This document shows, piece after piece, positions 1 to 7,154 of a stretch of 12,170 nt of DNA. Position 1 is the stretch's first letter. Every line of letters starts with the position of its first letter. The notes under the pieces are model-generated. The model was not told the DNA's origin. It worked only from the letters and a program-made list of their open reading frames with translations, and did not search any database. The stretch covers positions 1-12,170 of the forward strand of contig JABDQY010000322.1 in assembly GCA_013042025.1 (NCBI GenBank), in the 5' to 3' direction. Source of the stretch: Bacteroidia bacterium. Its GTDB lineage: Bacteria; Bacteroidota; Bacteroidia; NS11-12g; UBA9320. A program made the position numbers and the translations under genes.

Positions 1-1050
1 GTGTTGTTGCACTAAAATTAATATTACTGCAAGTAAAACCCCAATCCCTCCTCCTAGAATAGCAATATAACTTCCCTGCCAAAGAAATACTTTTCGAATT
101 GTCCTTTCCTCAGCTCCCATGCTTTTAAGTATTCCGATATCTTTCTTTTTATCCAGTACAAGCATTATTAGCGATCCAAAAATATTAAAAGATGAAATTA
201 CTAGAACCAACGAGAGGATGGCATAAGTTAGCCATTTCTCACTTCTAAATATTTTATAAATTAATTCATTGAGTTCCACACGTGTTTTGACTTCCCAAGA
301 ATCTCCTAAAGCATTTACCAGCTCTTCCTTAACAACTGCAGGATTACTTCCTGGTTTTATAGTTAGTTCTAAGCTGCTGATAGAATTAGGATAGTTCAAA
401 AGATTTTGGCTGAACTCAAGTGAGGTCAAAAAAACTTCATTGTCTATTTCCTCGTGCAACATAAAAACTGAACTGGCTCGTATAAAGTCTGTACTTAAAG
501 CAGCTTGAGGATTCAATGAATTAAATTCCACTTCTCGATTAGGCACAAACACAGTTACAAGACTTTGGCTCCCTGGGAATAGATTTAGTTTATTTGCGAG
601 TCCTCCACCAAATACCCCAAGATTTTGGGTTGAATCTCCCAAATCAAATTGCCCTAGAACAATTAAAGAATCAAACTTAGCTTCGTTAAAAAAGCTATCT
701 ACACCTTTAATTCGAGCAATTTCTTGTTTGTCATTGTATTTTACTACTACCTTTTCTTCAAGACTTTGTGAAGCAACATCAACTTCTTCAATAGCTCTTA
801 TTTTAGCTTCTAAATCGGTAGTATACTCAAATGTTTTTCTACCCTTGGCTGTTATTTTGATTTCTGGATCGTAATGATTGATTAGGTTTTCAACTATATT
901 TTCAAATCCATTGAATACTGAAAGAATAACAATCATTGCGAAGGCTCCAACACCAAATCCCAACATTGCAATCGCTGTTATTATATTTATAGCATTGATT
1001 TTCTTTTTAGAAAACAGGTATCGATATGCAATAAATAACGGTAGCCTCAC
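1..1050 (-). CDS. LolC/LolE-like ABC transporter permease (FtsX/MacB family), 3' part beyond the left edge
   Basis: I translated this region by hand: 350 codons stay open from a GTG at 1050-1048 to position 1, so the gene's C-terminal end lies outside the window. The N-terminus reads MRLPLFIAYRYLFSKKK, the usual start of Lol-type permeases, followed by a membrane segment at about residues 20-48. A large periplasmic (MacB-PCD-like) domain spans about 49-273. A second membrane segment lies at about 274-299, then the cytoplasmic FtsX signature DIGILKSMGA (304-313) and a third membrane segment at 323-347. The family normally has about 400 residues and a fourth membrane segment, which must lie beyond the edge. 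By family knowledge, such permeases pair with a LolD-type ATPase to release lipoproteins from the inner membrane; no ATPase gene is in the window. It follows rbfA after 9 bases, so co-transcription is likely. No in-frame ATG explains the N-terminus better than this GTG. Confidence 0.88.
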   Translation of the reverse strand, partial: MRLPLFIAYRYLFSKKKINAINIITAIAMLGFGVGAFAMIVILSVFNGFENIVENLINHYDPEIKITAKGRKTFEYTTDLEAKIRAIEEVDVASQSLEEKVVVKYNDKQEIARIKGVDSFFNEAKFDSLIVLGQFDLGDSTQNLGVFGGGLANKLNLFPGSQSLVTVFVPNREVEFNSLNPQAALSTDFIRASSVFMLHEEIDNEVFLTSLEFSQNLLNYPNSISSLELTIKPGSNPAVVKEELVNALGDSWEVKTRVELNELIYKIFRSEKWLTYAILSLVLVISSFNIFGSLIMLVLDKKKDIGILKSMGAEERTIRKVFLWQGSYIAILGGGIGVLLAVILILVQQH

Positions 1051-1059
1051 CGTGCAAGT

Positions 1060-1401
1060 TTACTTCAAATTATCGAGTATATTCTCAATACGTTCAGCAT
1101 TATCCATAGTAGTGTCTAAATAGAAATTCAACTCTGGAATTTTGCGAATTCGCTTTCCAATTACTTGTGCTAATTGCTGACGAATTGCTTTCTGGTGGAA
1201 TGCAATTGTTTCAACGCTCTTTTCCTTATCATTAGAATTTAGGACTCCAACATATATTTTTGCCAAGCCTAAGTCTGCTGTTGCTATAACATCTACAATC
1301 GTAATTAATTGACCAGGGAGAATCCCATTGCAATACCTCGAAAGGATTGGAGCTAAATCTCGTTGAATAGCTCTTGCTATTTTTTCTTGACGAATTCCCA
1401 T
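1060..1401 (-). CDS. rbfA: 30S ribosome-binding factor A (RbfA)
   Basis: The 113-residue product has the length and layout of RbfA, a single type II KH-like domain protein that binds the 30S subunit late in assembly and helps mature the 5' end of 16S rRNA. Visible family features are the opening MGIRQEKIARAIQRDL, the central strand LGLAKIYVGVLN (about residues 44-55), the IRQQLAQVIGKRIRKIPEL segment (about 73-91) and the closing FYLDTTMDNAERIENIL helix. The start is an ATG at 1401-1399. The gene lies between the coiled-coil gene (11-base gap) and the ABC permease (9-base gap), so all three probably share one transcript. The identification is firm. Confidence 0.95.
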   Translation of the reverse strand: MGIRQEKIARAIQRDLAPILSRYCNGILPGQLITIVDVIATADLGLAKIYVGVLNSNDKEKSVETIAFHQKAIRQQLAQVIGKRIRKIPELNFYLDTTMDNAERIENILDNLK

Positions 1402-1412
1402 CTACATTAGAA

Positions 1413-2342
1413 TTACCTCAGTGTAAACTCAGTAGATCCCATTTTATGAGCATCACTGTACACATTCACGGTATATTTACCTGCAGTCATTCCTTCTGTT
1501 TTTGGAATTGCAAATTTAGATGACTCATTGCTATTTTGGAAATTGACAACTTTTTTAACGGTATAAAGTCGCTCACCTTCCTCGTAGTTGAATGTTCCAG
1601 AACCTGCTTTACCATTATGCAAAGTGCTTTTGTTTGGTGTCACAACCTGAAAATAAAGTGTTTTTTCGCCTTTACTAGCTAAATCATTATTTCCTAAAGT
1701 GTATGAAATCTCAATCTTGTTTAATCTGTTCAACTTGTCTGTTGTTTTGTACTCACCAAACACTGCATCTCGAAGTGGATTGGCATTAACCGATTTTAAG
1801 AAAATCCTAGACCCTACTTCAACTTGCTTATCGCGTTCACTAATCACTTCTGTCATTTCAGCCACTTTTTCCTTCTCAGCTTCAACTTGCTTTTGCATTA
1901 CATAGTTTTCATCTTTGAGATATTGATTCTCTTTAGAAAGTTCTTCAATTTCTTTAGTAAGTGCCTCTTTATCTGAACGTAAGCTTGCTATCAGTTCGTT
2001 TGCTTTTTTTAGTTCAGATTTTGTAAGGTTACCGCTGCTCAGCATTTTCTTAATCTTGTAAACCTTTGCTTGAATTTCAGTATCTCGTACAGAAATAATA
2101 CTATCTAAGCTTTGGTTTTGACCTTTGTACTTATCCAATTCAACTTCAAGGTCAGCTTTTAGCGTTTCTAATTCTTGCTTTTCTGAAGTTGTTTCAAAGA
2201 GCTCTTTTTTTATCTCTTCCTTCTCCTGTTTACCAGTAATTATTTGGTATATCAACCCGATATTAAGAGCCAACAAGGCCAAAATCATTATTAATAAATA
2301 CCGTCTACTTTTCTTATCTTTATTACCCTCTGTTATTGCCAT
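1413..2342 (-). CDS. Inner-membrane-anchored coiled-coil protein with C-terminal beta-rich domain, function unknown
   Basis: This 309-residue protein opens with a short charged N-terminus (KDKKSRR, residues 8-14) and one hydrophobic segment at about 15-36, suggesting a single membrane anchor with a cytoplasmic N-terminus by the positive-inside rule. Residues about 38-175 are a highly charged E/K-rich heptad-like stretch, predicted long coiled coil. Residues about 176-309 alternate hydrophobic and polar residues (for example KIEISYTLGNNDLASKGEKT and GKYTVNVYSDAHKMGSTEF) and look like a beta-sandwich with no cysteine or obvious catalytic motif. Comparable coiled-coil plus C-terminal beta-domain proteins are common in Bacteroidota and are often auto-named as SMC-like, but this is not an SMC ATPase: no Walker motifs are present. 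A scaffold or envelope-tethering role is only inference. It stands first in a tight group with rbfA and the permease gene. Confidence 0.85.
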   Translation of the reverse strand: MAITEGNKDKKSRRYLLIMILALLALNIGLIYQIITGKQEKEEIKKELFETTSEKQELETLKADLEVELDKYKGQNQSLDSIISVRDTEIQAKVYKIKKMLSSGNLTKSELKKANELIASLRSDKEALTKEIEELSKENQYLKDENYVMQKQVEAEKEKVAEMTEVISERDKQVEVGSRIFLKSVNANPLRDAVFGEYKTTDKLNRLNKIEISYTLGNNDLASKGEKTLYFQVVTPNKSTLHNGKAGSGTFNYEEGERLYTVKKVVNFQNSNESSKFAIPKTEGMTAGKYTVNVYSDAHKMGSTEFTLR

Positions 2343-2358
2343 ATTATACTATTTAACT

Positions 2359-2370
2359 ATTAACGTTAAT
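2359..2370. repeat. 12-bp perfect palindrome ATTAACGTTAAT
   Basis: ATTAACGTTAAT equals its own reverse complement. It sits 16 bases upstream of the coiled-coil gene start and downstream of a candidate -7 box, so it would lie in the 5' untranslated leader. It could bind a dimeric regulator or be chance in AT-rich DNA. Confidence 0.45.
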
Positions 2371-2386
2371 TCTACTGCTAGATATA

Positions 2387-2394
2387 CAAATTTA
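2387..2394 (-). promoter_or_regulatory. Candidate Bacteroidota -7 box for the coiled-coil/rbfA/permease operon
   Basis: Read on the minus strand this is TAAATTTG, an exact match to TAnnTTTG. It would put transcription start near 2380, giving a leader of about 38 bases. No clear TTTG or TTG -33 element is seen 17-23 bases upstream, where instead an inverted repeat lies. Confidence 0.45.
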
Positions 2395-2398
2395 CTCA

Positions 2399-2426
2399 AA
2401 TCAGTAAATAAATCTACTTACTGATT
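2399..2426. repeat. 9-bp inverted repeat spanning the aconitase stop codon
   Basis: AATCAGTAA (2399-2407) and TTACTGATT (2418-2426) are perfect reverse complements separated by 10 bases. The right arm on the plus strand contains the aconitase stop codon (2418-2420). No T-run follows in the direction of transcription, so it is not a standard intrinsic terminator. It could be a 3'-end-stabilising hairpin for the aconitase mRNA, an attenuator, or a protein-binding site just upstream of the next promoter. Confidence 0.6.
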
Positions 2427-4697
2427 CTGTGTCTTAATTAGATTAAGAGCACTTCCAGCTTTAAACCAATCAATTTGTGCCTCGTTATAAGTGTGATTCA
2501 CTTTAATTTCATTTGAAGAACCATCTTTGTGATGAGCCACTATTGTAAGAGGTTGACCTGGAGTAAAAGACTCCAAACCAAGAATATCAAACGTGTCTTC
2601 TTCTTGAATGGTATCGTAGTCTGAAGGATTTGCAAAGGTTAGTCCAAGCATTCCTTGTTTCTTAAGATTGGTTTCGTGAATTCTAGCAAACGATTTTACA
2701 ACTACAGCTCGAACACCTAAATGTCTTGGCTCCATGGCTGCATGCTCTCTGCTGCTACCTTCTCCATAATTCTCCTCACCAAATACAATAGAGAAGTCTC
2801 CAGAAGCTTTAATTGCTCTTGCCACTTTTGGAACACCTTCGTATTGTCCCGTATATGGATTCAATATTGTATCTGTCTTTTCATTAAATGCATTAACAGC
2901 ACCAATTAAACAGTTGTTAGAAATATTATCTAAATGCCCTCTATAGGTTAACCAAGGACCTGCCATTGATATATGATCTGTGGTACATTTACCTTTAGTT
3001 TTAATTAGTAGTTTAACTCCTTTAAGATCTTTACCTTCCCAAGGTTGAAAGCCTTCTAACAATTGTAATCGCTTAGAATCTGGATTCACAATGATTTGGA
3101 CCCCACTTCCATCCTCAGATGGAGCTAAATAACCGTTATCACCTACATCAAATCCTTTAGGAGGTAACTCAAAACCAGTTGGTTCATCAAGCATTACTTC
3201 TTCCCCATCTTCATTAATTAATGAATCCGTTGCAGGATTAAAATCCAATCTACCCGCAATTGCAATAGCAGCTACAATTTCAGGAGAAGCAACAAATGCA
3301 TGTGTGTTGGGATTTCCATCAGCACGTTTGGAGAAGTTTCTGTTGAATGAATGAATGATACTATTCTTTGGGGCATTCTTCGGATCTTTATATCTCGCCC
3401 ATTGACCAATACAAGGTCCACAAGCATTTGTAAATATAGTGGCATCCAATTCTTCAAAAATGTTTAATAGCCCATCTCTATCTGCAGTATAGCGTACCGT
3501 TTCAGAACCTGGGTTAATCCCAAATTGTGCCTTGGTTTTTAGTTTTTTATCAACTGCCTGCTTGGCGATAGATGCTGCTCTTGACAAATCTTCATAGGAA
3601 GAATTTGTACATGACCCAATAAGTCCCCACTCAACGTCCAAAGGCCATCCATTCTCTTCTGCTCTTTCCTTCATTTCTCCAACCACGGTATCCAAATCTG
3701 GTGTAAATGGACCGTTTACTCTTGGTCTAAGCGTTGAAAGATCTATTTCTACTACCTGATCGAAATATTGCTCTGGATTTGCATATACTTCATCATCACC
3801 AGTTAAATGTGCTTTTACTCCATTTGCTAATTCAGCTACATCTGCTCTACCAGTTGCTTTTAGGTATCGTTCCATGCTCTCATCATATCCAAATGTTGAA
3901 GTTGTCGCTCCTATTTCTGCACCCATATTACAAATGGTACCTTTACCTGTACAAGACATTGATCTTGCACCTTCTCCAAAATATTCAACAATAGCTCCTG
4001 TCCCTCCTTTTACTGTAAGGATACCAGCTAACTTTAAGATTACGTCTTTTGGTGCTGTCCAACCACTTAGTTTACCAGTCAGTTTAACTCCGATAAGTTT
4101 GGGGAACTTCAATTCCCATGGCATACCCGCCATAACATCAACTGCATCAGCACCACCAACACCAATAGCAACCATCCCTAATCCACCTGCATTAACAGTA
4201 TGTGAATCAGTTCCAATCATCATTCCTCCTGGGAATGCATAATTTTCTAAAACTACTTGGTGTATGATTCCTGCTCCTGGTTTCCAAAAACCAATGCCAT
4301 ATTTATCAGAAACAGATTCTAAGAAATTAAAAACTTCATTGCTTGTATTAATTGCGTTTTGCAGATCCTCATCAGCACCCATCTTTGCCTGAATAAGGTG
4401 ATCACAATGTACCGTTGTTGGTACAGCCACTTTAGCTTTTCCTGCCTGCATAAACTGAAGCAAAGCCATTTGTGCTGTAGCATCTTGACAAGCAATTCTA
4501 TCTGGGGCAAAATCTACATAGTCCTTACCTCTTACAAAGGATTGATTTCCATTTCCTTCCCATAAGTGAGAATAAAGAATTTTCTCTGAAAGCGTTAATG
4601 GTTTCCCTACTACTTTCCTTGCTGCATTTACCTTGCTTTCAAGATTGCTATAAGTACGTTTTATTAAGTCTAAGTCGAATGTTTTTTGGCTATTCAT
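2418..4697 (-). CDS. acn: Aconitate hydratase, mitochondrial-like type (TCA cycle)
   Basis: Aconitase interconverts citrate and isocitrate through cis-aconitate in the TCA cycle using a 4Fe-4S cluster. The 759-residue product has the cluster cysteines C363 (GSCTNSS) and C426/C429 (NACGPCIGQ), whose spacing equals that of the mitochondrial enzyme. It also shows GTDSHTVNAGGLGM (162-175), the swivel-domain motif GEGSSREHAAMEPRHLG (645-661) with the active-site serine, and SFARIHETNLKKQG (669-682). The C-terminus ends in a typical NHTYNEAQIDWFKAGSALN stretch. The domain order (three Fe-S domains, then linker and swivel) and full length indicate an intact enzyme. I chose the ATG at 4697; a GTG three codons upstream (4706) is possible but adds only MTF. 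The gene is followed after 75 bases by the coiled-coil gene on the same strand. An intrinsic terminator lies just upstream, so it has its own transcription start. Confidence 0.97.
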   Translation of the reverse strand: MNSQKTFDLDLIKRTYSNLESKVNAARKVVGKPLTLSEKILYSHLWEGNGNQSFVRGKDYVDFAPDRIACQDATAQMALLQFMQAGKAKVAVPTTVHCDHLIQAKMGADEDLQNAINTSNEVFNFLESVSDKYGIGFWKPGAGIIHQVVLENYAFPGGMMIGTDSHTVNAGGLGMVAIGVGGADAVDVMAGMPWELKFPKLIGVKLTGKLSGWTAPKDVILKLAGILTVKGGTGAIVEYFGEGARSMSCTGKGTICNMGAEIGATTSTFGYDESMERYLKATGRADVAELANGVKAHLTGDDEVYANPEQYFDQVVEIDLSTLRPRVNGPFTPDLDTVVGEMKERAEENGWPLDVEWGLIGSCTNSSYEDLSRAASIAKQAVDKKLKTKAQFGINPGSETVRYTADRDGLLNIFEELDATIFTNACGPCIGQWARYKDPKNAPKNSIIHSFNRNFSKRADGNPNTHAFVASPEIVAAIAIAGRLDFNPATDSLINEDGEEVMLDEPTGFELPPKGFDVGDNGYLAPSEDGSGVQIIVNPDSKRLQLLEGFQPWEGKDLKGVKLLIKTKGKCTTDHISMAGPWLTYRGHLDNISNNCLIGAVNAFNEKTDTILNPYTGQYEGVPKVARAIKASGDFSIVFGEENYGEGSSREHAAMEPRHLGVRAVVVKSFARIHETNLKKQGMLGLTFANPSDYDTIQEEDTFDILGLESFTPGQPLTIVAHHKDGSSNEIKVNHTYNEAQIDWFKAGSALNLIKTQNQ

Positions 4698-4705
4698 GAA
4701 GGTCA

Positions 4706-4713
4706 CAAAAATA
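4706..4713 (-). promoter_or_regulatory. Candidate -7 box directly before the aconitase gene
   Basis: Minus-strand TATTTTTG matches TAnnTTTG and was the only such match found by eye between 4698 and 4981 on this strand. It ends 8 bases before the ATG at 4697, so the transcript would be nearly leaderless. No convincing -33 element lies 17-23 bases upstream, so this stays tentative. Confidence 0.3.
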
Positions 4714-4738
4714 ACATGTTATAGAAAATTTAAGACAT

Positions 4739-4763
4739 AAAAAAAGGGCTTTTTGCAAAGCCC
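4739..4763 (-). terminator. Intrinsic terminator of the metalloprotease transcript
   Basis: A perfect 7-bp stem (GGGCTTT/AAAGCCC, 4746-4763) with a 4-base loop is followed on the minus strand by seven T residues (4745-4739). This is a classic intrinsic terminator for leftward transcription from the metalloprotease gene, about 218 bases after its stop codon and only about 40 bases before the aconitase start. Confidence 0.8.
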
Positions 4764-4981
4764 AAATATCATCAGTGTTTATTAAGTTAGTTTAGCCTAG
4801 GAAAGTAGCTAGTTATAGTTTATCTATATTTTAAATAAATTATTTTCTGAACCTAAACTTGAACAAAGTTGGGTTTATAATTTTTAGCGTTTCCCACAAT
4901 CAATTAAGACTTTAAAAAATGCTGACTAAAATAGTAATCAGTTCAAAGAAAAAAACATAAAAATACAAAGTTGCTTAAAGA
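4764..4981. other. Gene-free AT-rich stretch, probable long 3' untranslated region
   Basis: No credible coding frame, tRNA or repeat was seen. It contains one imperfect stem (AACC..AACTT at 4850-4860 with AAGTT.GGTT at 4866-4875) without a T-run. Because the terminator lies at its left end, it is probably transcribed as the 3' tail of the metalloprotease mRNA. No TAnnTTTG box was found on either strand within it. Confidence 0.4.
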
Positions 4982-6310
4982 CTAAAATTGTCCGAATAGC
5001 ATCCTGTCTTCTACCATAACATCTTCATTTTCAAATATTTGATAGATATAGAAACCAGATAGTCCAAAGTTGTATTCAATACGTTGACGCGATTCACTTT
5101 CTAACTCTTTTTCAAAAACTGGTTGACCCAAAACGTTTGTTATTTTTAATTTATACCTGTTTTCTTTAATAGGATCTTTGATCTCTACTACAACAAAAGT
5201 GCTTGCTGGATTTGGATAAACACGTGTTTCTGTTGGTGGAATATATGGCATCGGCTCAGGTCCCATTTCATATGTTTTAAGTGCAATTATCCCTGGGCGA
5301 TACGTGATTAAGTTTTGTCTCATTAATCCAGCCTGATCAGAAGTAAACATGTTTTGACATGTACCTGGACTGTAATCCATATAGTTTTCTATCTGATCTG
5401 GTAAATCATCCGGCTCTAATGGGTCGCATGTATTTTTATTATAATTACATCCAGGAGCATCACTTGAAGAACCAGCTAATGGGGTATCATTAATGAAATC
5501 ATCATAGTTATGATTACATCGATCATTTGCAGGAGCATCTCCCCAAATATGGCGTAACCCAAGATAATGACCTACTTCATGCACCAACGTTTTATTGCTT
5601 GTTAATGTAGTAAAGCTGTTTTCACCTACCGTTTTATAATGAACAACTACTCCTTGCCTATCTGCGTTTACATAAGATGTTGAAGGCCAATTAGGAGCTG
5701 AAGTAGGTGGGTAAGCAAAACCTAGAAGTAAATCGTATCCCAAATAAGACAAGTCACACACCCAAATATTTAGATACTTTTCAGTATCCCAAGCTGCACT
5801 TCCATTGGCAGCGGTTTTTACTTGTTCTGCTTGGAGTGTTGCAAATCGCTGTGAAGTAACATAGGAAGACCTAGGTGTATATTTTCTCACAATTCCACTT
5901 GTACTATCTCCATTGGGATCTACTTTAGCCAACTGAAACTGAATACCTACATCAGCCGCAACAGGCTTAAAAATGTCTCGGGTAAGAACAGTGTCTTCGT
6001 TTGTACGTCGATATGAAGCATTAAGGATATCCATTTGTGATTTTATAACTTCATCCGTCAAATTTTCCTCGCCAATATTATACATCACATGAAAAACCAC
6101 ATTAATGGTATAGAGCGTATCCTTAGCATCCCATTTGTTTCGAGCTTGAGATTGTCTCAAAGACTCAAAATACATATTGTCGGCTTGTTCTTTAATTCCT
6201 GGACTTAACGTTTCCAGATAATCCATGTATTCTACCTGACCACATTGCTCAGTTTGAGCATATAAAAAGCTTACTGTAAAACCTATAATAAATAATAATA
6301 CCCCTCTCAA
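4982..6310 (-). CDS. Secreted M43 (pappalysin-type) zinc metalloprotease with T9SS C-terminal sorting domain
   Basis: The 442-residue protein opens with a signal peptide (RGVLLFIIGFTVSFLYAQ, cleavage probably near residue 19). The catalytic motif HEVGHYLGLRH (244-254) supplies zinc ligands H244, H248 and H254 and catalytic E245, and a Met-turn follows in ENYMDYSPG (308-316, M311). INDTPLAG (273-280) and paired cysteines (C265, C288, C295, C318) are typical of the M43 family. Residues from about 363 (RVYPNPAST) to the end match a type A T9SS sorting domain, so export across the outer membrane and proteolytic or surface processing are expected. The substrate cannot be told from sequence. No in-frame ATG fits: the first usable codon is TTG at 6310, while ATT three codons upstream would give a more usual MKILRGVLLF start. 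It is probably transcribed alone, with its own promoter and terminator. Confidence 0.92.
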   Translation of the reverse strand: MRGVLLFIIGFTVSFLYAQTEQCGQVEYMDYLETLSPGIKEQADNMYFESLRQSQARNKWDAKDTLYTINVVFHVMYNIGEENLTDEVIKSQMDILNASYRRTNEDTVLTRDIFKPVAADVGIQFQLAKVDPNGDSTSGIVRKYTPRSSYVTSQRFATLQAEQVKTAANGSAAWDTEKYLNIWVCDLSYLGYDLLLGFAYPPTSAPNWPSTSYVNADRQGVVVHYKTVGENSFTTLTSNKTLVHEVGHYLGLRHIWGDAPANDRCNHNYDDFINDTPLAGSSSDAPGCNYNKNTCDPLEPDDLPDQIENYMDYSPGTCQNMFTSDQAGLMRQNLITYRPGIIALKTYEMGPEPMPYIPPTETRVYPNPASTFVVVEIKDPIKENRYKLKITNVLGQPVFEKELESESRQRIEYNFGLSGFYIYQIFENEDVMVEDRMLFGQF

Positions 6311-6324
6311 AATTTTAATTTGGC

Positions 6325-6332
6325 CAAAGATA
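6325..6332 (-). promoter_or_regulatory. Candidate -7 box for the metalloprotease gene
   Basis: Minus-strand TATCTTTG is an exact TAnnTTTG match ending 14 bases before the TTG start codon at 6310, which implies a leader of roughly 10 bases. A good -33 element is not visible. Its place in the 61-base gap after the preceding gene supports independent transcription. Confidence 0.5.
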
Positions 6333-6358
6333 TACGATTCAAAAGAAATCTATGTCAT

Positions 6359-6380
6359 AAAAAAATCCGATTTACGAACC
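6359..6380 (-). terminator. Possible weak intrinsic terminator of the rpoN/PAP2/paaG-like transcript
   Basis: On the minus strand, GGTTCG (6380-6375) can pair with CGGATT (6369-6364), using wobble pairs, around a 5-base loop. Seven T residues overlap and follow the stem (6365-6359). The stop codon of the PaaG-like gene lies in the loop. The stem is short and weak, so this is tentative, but the T-run and position fit. Confidence 0.35.
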
Positions 6381-7151
6381 AGAAAAATTGGGTTTCCTCT
6401 TCTCGCTAAATGCTGCTAACCCTTCCTTATAATCATCTGAATTGCCAGCAATCTCTTGATACTTAGCTTCAAGTTCAAGCATATCATCTAAAGTGGAGTA
6501 GGTAGATTTATTCAACATTTCTTTAATCATACCAATAGCTTTGGTAGGTGCAGAAGCATAATATGCTGCTACTTTGTGCACTTCTTCATCGAGAAGTTCA
6601 CTTGGCACTGCTTTATTAATCATGCCTAAATCTACTGCTTGTTGAGCTGTAACTTTAGATCCCATTGTTGCCAGTTCAAACGCCTTATTAGTTCCAACTA
6701 CACGTGGCAAGAAAAAAGATGAACCTGAATCTAAAACCAATCCCACATTAATAAATACTTCAATTAAATTGGCCGAATCACTAGCAACTGTATAATCAGA
6801 AGCCAATACCAATGAACATCCTGCTCCTGCCGCAATGCCATTCAATCTACATATTATGGGTTTAGGCATCGACCGCATTGCTTTAACAATAGGATTGTAA
6901 CATTCGTACACAATTTCTGCAAATCCTTTGTCGGTTCCAACAATATCCTTCAAATCTTGCCCTGAGCAAAATGCTTTCCCCTCACCTGTAAACACTACTA
7001 CACGACAATTCTCATCTTCGCGAGCAACAGCAAGTGCATCTTGCAATTCTTTGCTCATTTCAAAGTTAAATGCATTGTATCGGTCTGGTCTGTTTAACGA
7101 AATGGTGGTAATTCCACTTTCAGTGTGATATTTTAAGGTGTTGTAATTCAT
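6372..7151 (-). CDS. paaG: Enoyl-CoA hydratase/isomerase family protein, PaaG-like
   Basis: The 259-residue protein is a full-length crotonase-fold enzyme. The oxyanion-hole segments are FCSGQDL (61-67) and NGIAAGAG (104-111). D141 in GLVLDSGSSFFLPRVVG falls where PaaG-type isomerases carry their catalytic aspartate (GLIPDCGG in E. coli PaaG). It lacks the second glutamate typical of straight enoyl-CoA hydratases. YNPIVKAMRSMPKPII (85-100) and the ending YKEGLAAFSEKRKPNFSG also resemble PaaG, the ring-1,2-epoxyphenylacetyl-CoA isomerase that also shifts double bonds in unsaturated acyl-CoAs. No other phenylacetate genes are in the window, so the true substrate is open; a general enoyl-CoA isomerase in fatty-acid or aromatic breakdown is equally possible. 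It begins with ATG 3 bases after the stop of the membrane-protein gene and is probably co-transcribed with it and rpoN. Confidence 0.82.
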   Translation of the reverse strand: MNYNTLKYHTESGITTISLNRPDRYNAFNFEMSKELQDALAVAREDENCRVVVFTGEGKAFCSGQDLKDIVGTDKGFAEIVYECYNPIVKAMRSMPKPIICRLNGIAAGAGCSLVLASDYTVASDSANLIEVFINVGLVLDSGSSFFLPRVVGTNKAFELATMGSKVTAQQAVDLGMINKAVPSELLDEEVHKVAAYYASAPTKAIGMIKEMLNKSTYSTLDDMLELEAKYQEIAGNSDDYKEGLAAFSEKRKPNFSGS

Positions 7152-7154
7152 AAT

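Noticed and set aside
878..1123. 81-codon plus-strand frame over the permease/rbfA junction
   Set aside because: It lies antisense to the confirmed N-terminal coding region of the permease gene and the end of rbfA; its hydrophobic look comes from the reverse of a membrane segment.
3734..4242. Open frames on the plus strand opposite the aconitase gene
   Set aside because: They are antisense frames of a strongly conserved enzyme gene, with low-complexity leucine/histidine- or proline-rich translations and no start context or family resemblance.
4850..4875. Imperfect hairpin in the gap before the aconitase gene, considered as a second terminator or riboswitch part
   Set aside because: The stem is interrupted by an internal loop, no T-run follows on the minus strand, and no known riboswitch core is recognisable.
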